Assembly: GCA_036897525.1 (NCBI GenBank)
Contig: JAYMTJ010000111.1
Span: 1-22,572, forward strand
Length of the DNA stretch: 22,572 nucleotides
Direction of reading: 5' to 3'
From: Pelargonium x hortorum
Lineage: Eukaryota; Streptophyta; Magnoliopsida; Geraniales; Geraniaceae
Shown piece by piece: positions 20,085-22,572 of the stretch. Position 1 is the first letter of the stretch. Each line of letters begins with the position of its first letter. The notes under the pieces are model-generated. The model saw only the letters and a list, made by a program, of their open reading frames with translations. It made no database searches and had not been told where the DNA came from. Position numbers and translations under genes: made by a program.

Positions 20085-20673
20085 GGGTTAGTACGCTAAG
20101 ATGGCTGCCAACACTAAAGCGGTTAGGCCCCTAAGTAGTAGGCGGGATGCCCATGACCTATGATTCTGCGAGACCAGGCGAAGTCGCGGAGTCTTAGTTG
20201 GAAAACCCTTGAGAGGTACGCTTCGCTAGAAGACTCCTGAAGCTCATCCGTTGTAAAAGGCCCTTGATCTTAGCAAAGCTAGGTCAAGTTTATTAAGTTA
20301 AGGCAGGGATTGACGGGCCCGTGTGTTATAAGGTTTAAGTATTGATCCGTTCCTCACCACTTGGTATTTGGTGGAACCTTGGGCATTAACAAGGGAGACT
20401 AGTGGACTCTATTGCCTTGTTAGTTGGAATGGAAGGACCATTTAGGGAATGGCGTCTTGAGATCAAGTTGCGCCAAGCGGATCTAACTCTGAAGGGAGTC
20501 TAAATACTGAAAGGAATGTAGAGGCTCAGTATCTGTTCCAAGCAGAACTGAAGCGATGCCGCACCTATTCGATCCAAGTAGGAAAGCGCCGGATTACGAG
20601 AATTGCCTTTCTCACTTCCGGGTTATGGATTGCTTGTTACGGACTCTAGCCGGAAAGGCCAACATTTCTGTCT

Positions 20674-20711
20674 GAGTTCCTCGATTGGTAAAACGAATAC
20701 AATCGAGACTC
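20674..20711 (+). other. Strong hairpin, 8 + 4 bp with a two-base bulge
   Basis: CTCGATTG (20680-20687) and CAATCGAG (20700-20707) form a perfect 8-bp stem with a 12-base loop, GTAAAACGAATA. After a TC bulge the stem continues with GAGT (20674-20677) paired to ACTC (20708-20711). There is no following T run, so it is not a bacterial-type terminator. Such stems occur as 3'-end stabilisers and as group II intron domains in plant mitochondria. Confidence 0.65.
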
Positions 20712-21039
20712 CACGCGAGTGATAAAGGACACTCATTAGCTTGGCCCTGATCTTGCAGTTTTGTGTAGTTGCAATTGGAGAGAATAACATGGAAGACGTC
20801 CATGAGAACTACATAACTCTTTCCGAAGGTGAAGGGAAACACAGTAGAGGGAGGAACCAGTTTTTTTGAGGAAATAGTTGAAGGTTTTTGATTCCTTTTT
20901 AGCCCTTTTTTGCAATTCCACTAAAAATTGATATACAAATTCTTGCTTTTATCAAAAATGCCTTTTTTGTAAGAGGGGGCTAAACTAAAAAGAATTAGTT
21001 CAGATTTTGGGAATATAAGGAGAAGCTGTCAGAGCTGTA

Positions 21040-21850
21040 ATCCCAAGCTCCTGCTGAAATGTATCCATTCAACTAATTTGAAGGAACTGAAAAAGAGTGG
21101 TGTAGCTTAGTGAGGAGGAGGGCGTCCGGGCGAGTTTTCTAATCGAGGTTGGATTAAAGTAGGCAGTAAAGGGTCAAGGAATTTGAAAAGGTAGAACCTA
21201 TAAGACAGAGATAGCTCATAAGAGTGCAGCTCCTAAAATAGCAGGTTTAGCTATTTAGTTAAGAAGACTATCAAGATACTGAGGAGGGTATAGCTCTTAA
21301 GAAGTAGTTCTTTTTAAGACTAAGATTAGAGGTATTCCAGTTATATTATAGGTAAGATAGCGGGATGTAAGAAGTCAGTCAATAAGTAGAGTAGAGGTTT
21401 ATCGCTTAGGTATGAAGAGTAGGAATTTAGGTTAGGAGCAAGGCAAGAGGAAGGGAAGTAAGAGCTCGAACGAAGTGAAGAGGAAGGCGAAAAGATTGTT
21501 TGTATCTGAAAGCGATTATCTCCAGCAATTCATACAGTCTACTAAGAAGCTACCAAGGCAAGCTAAACAAACCAACCAGACAAAGACTCAAGGAATAGAA
21601 AACCCACTGCCTAAGACATTGGCCAGGAATAGAAAGGAGGGTAAGATCTCCCAAGGCCAACTCCTTTTCCTATTCTCCTATTCCTATTAATCAGTAAAAG
21701 ATCAAGGACTTAGTAATAAAGAATGGCAAGTGTAGCTTGGACAGGTAGGGGTACAGCTTTCCAAGCAAGGTATTCAAATAGGTAGTACAAAAAGAGGTAT
21801 AGCTCTAAAGAAAGGTAGGAATAAGAAACAAAGTAAGTAGTTGGTGTGTC
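21040..21850 (+). repeat. Purine-rich block with TATAGCTCT-type repeats
   Basis: The + strand is strongly purine-biased (runs such as GGAGCAAGGCAAGAGGAAGG). GAGG, an optional G, then TATAGCTCT(T/A)AAGAA occurs near 21284-21303 and 21795-21812. Related GTGTAGCTT, ATAGCTCATAAGAG and GTACAGCTTT words occur near 21100, 21211, 21730 and 21751. The 71-codon lysine-rich frame at 21475-21690 starts with GTG and follows from the purine bias. I do not count it as a gene. Confidence 0.6.
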
Positions 21851-21854
21851 TATA

Positions 21855-21878
21855 GTGTATGTATACGTATGCGTGTAC
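21855..21878 (+). other. 24-nt perfect alternating purine/pyrimidine tract
   Basis: Every base from 21855 to 21878 alternates purine and pyrimidine. The tract contains the self-complementary core ATACGTAT and is flanked by CTATA on the left and TATAATATAA on the right. It lies exactly where the + strand changes from purine-rich to pyrimidine-rich. Such tracts can adopt Z-DNA or extrude. A replication or recombination role here would be inference. Confidence 0.6.
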
Positions 21879-21889
21879 TATAATATAAG

Positions 21890-22572
21890 TTAGCGGGAAC
21901 TCACTTGACGACTGGTTGCCCTATTTCTTTTCCAAGATAAACTTGCCTCTTTACTACAAACACAAATAACTTGACTTTAACCCTAAAGTTCTTCCTTAAA
22001 CAATCTTTAACCAGAGTACAGAATACAACTAATCGCACTCACCGCTTACTTACTTGCTTTCCTTAGAGCTAGACTCGGATTCTGTAGCTTACTCTACTGC
22101 TTATGACTGACTTTGTTACTCTGTATCAGTATCCTCTTCTTAACCCCTAAACTTGACTATTACTAAAAGGGAACCCTAGGGAATCCGAGATTCAAGCAAC
22201 TAACTCAATTCCCGATCTCTTCCTTAATTAGATTGTTGCAGAGAAGGTCTTACCTTAGACTACTTAGATTTTCCCTATCATTTATAAAGAAATGCCTTTG
22301 CCCCTTAATCGCTCCCTTGACTTCCTACTTTCAAACTGGATCGGAAGGACAAGAATACAGAAACAAAAAAGAAGATCCCTGGTTTGAATCTTCTCTATTT
22401 CCTTAGTCCCAGATACTAAACAAACAGAATATGAAGAACGCAGCTTTGTTAAGCCTTGTCCCCCTTTACTAATTAGGAATTCTTACTTAGTTTTCCTTAA
22501 GTTCAGTATCTACTACTAAGACTTTGTACGAAATTTCTTTAGTTCTTTAGGGCTTTCTTCCTTCTGTTACTT
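21890..22572. other. Pyrimidine-biased noncoding end of window
   Basis: From 21900 the + strand is rich in CTT, ACT and CCC words, the opposite bias to the block before it. I see no gene, tRNA or clear repeat to the window edge. Confidence 0.55.

Larger units (their letters stand above)
19690..20870. other. GC-richer, hairpin-dense island of unknown identity
   Basis: This 1.2-kb block is visibly higher in GC than its surroundings and has several clean inverted repeats. GAGT..CTCGATTG pairs with CAATCGAG-ACTC at 20674-20711. ATACTGA pairs with TCAGTAT at 20504-20532. CATGGA pairs with TCCATG at 20788-20804. An 11-bp stem with an AAA loop lies at 20263-20288. CTGCGA pairs with TCGCGG at 20166-20189. 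TGTTCTCT pairs with AGAGAGCA at 19982-20009. No sustained reading frame exists (the best are 61-76 codons, antisense). I do not recognise rRNA. A group II intron piece, perhaps a trans-splicing half, is possible, but I find no domain V. Identity is unresolved. Confidence 0.55.

Noticed and set aside
19690-20870. Ribosomal RNA gene
   Set aside because: None of the universal rRNA core sequences I know are present on either strand, despite the higher GC and hairpins.
19807-20921. Antisense frames of 61-76 codons in the structured island
   Set aside because: They run over duplicated hairpin sequence and have no recognisable protein features.
21475-21690. 71-codon lysine-rich frame starting with GTG
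   Set aside because: Its composition follows directly from the purine-rich strand bias, with no ATG start and no known family.
1-22572. CRISPR array, insertion sequence, LTR element or virus-like element
   Set aside because: No regularly spaced repeats with unique spacers, no transposase or reverse transcriptase reading frame and no terminal repeats were seen. All repeats found are short and local.

Overview
The window looks like a piece of a large, gene-poor plant mitochondrial genome. The only intact gene I can support is nad7, which encodes the 49-kDa-type subunit of respiratory complex I. It lies on the + strand at 2989-4905 as two exons separated by one group II intron, and it reads through to a full-length 395-residue protein of land-plant type. 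Standard codons, a mitochondrial group II intron at the plant i209 site and degenerate copies of plant mitochondrial tRNAs all point to a plant chondriome. The lineage is uncertain. The loop GLLHRG (flowering plants, as I recall, have GSLQRG or edited GLLQRG) hints at a non-flowering or strongly diverged lineage. Intron loss and a nearly editing-free gene would suit a retroprocessed or rate-accelerated genome.

Layout. 1-2200 is AT-rich with no gene. 2225-2730 holds short repeats leading into nad7. 2989-4905 is nad7, whose intron (3204-3932) carries a copy of a pyrimidine-rich repeat family that also occurs just upstream and just downstream of the gene. 5216-6110 is a GC-richer mosaic of small repeats. 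6111-15540 is about 9.4 kb of AT-rich DNA with a few diverged local duplications and no gene I recognise. 15543-19408 contains a scatter of broken tRNA-like pieces (trnQ, two trnK pieces, trnW, and one or two unassigned). 19690-20870 is a GC-richer island dense in perfect hairpins and internal duplications that looks like structured RNA of unknown identity. 21040-21850 is strongly purine-rich on the + strand. A 24-nt alternating purine/pyrimidine tract at 21855-21878 marks the switch to the pyrimidine-rich end.

Functional picture. Only nad7 has a clear product. The points of interest are the missing nad7 introns i140, i676 and i917 together with genomically fixed 'edited' bases while i209 is kept; the repeat family that brackets and invades the gene; tRNA relics that tend to keep the T arm while the anticodon arm is lost; and the unidentified structured island near 20 kb. 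Lineage, editing and homology statements come from remembered family sequences, not from a search.
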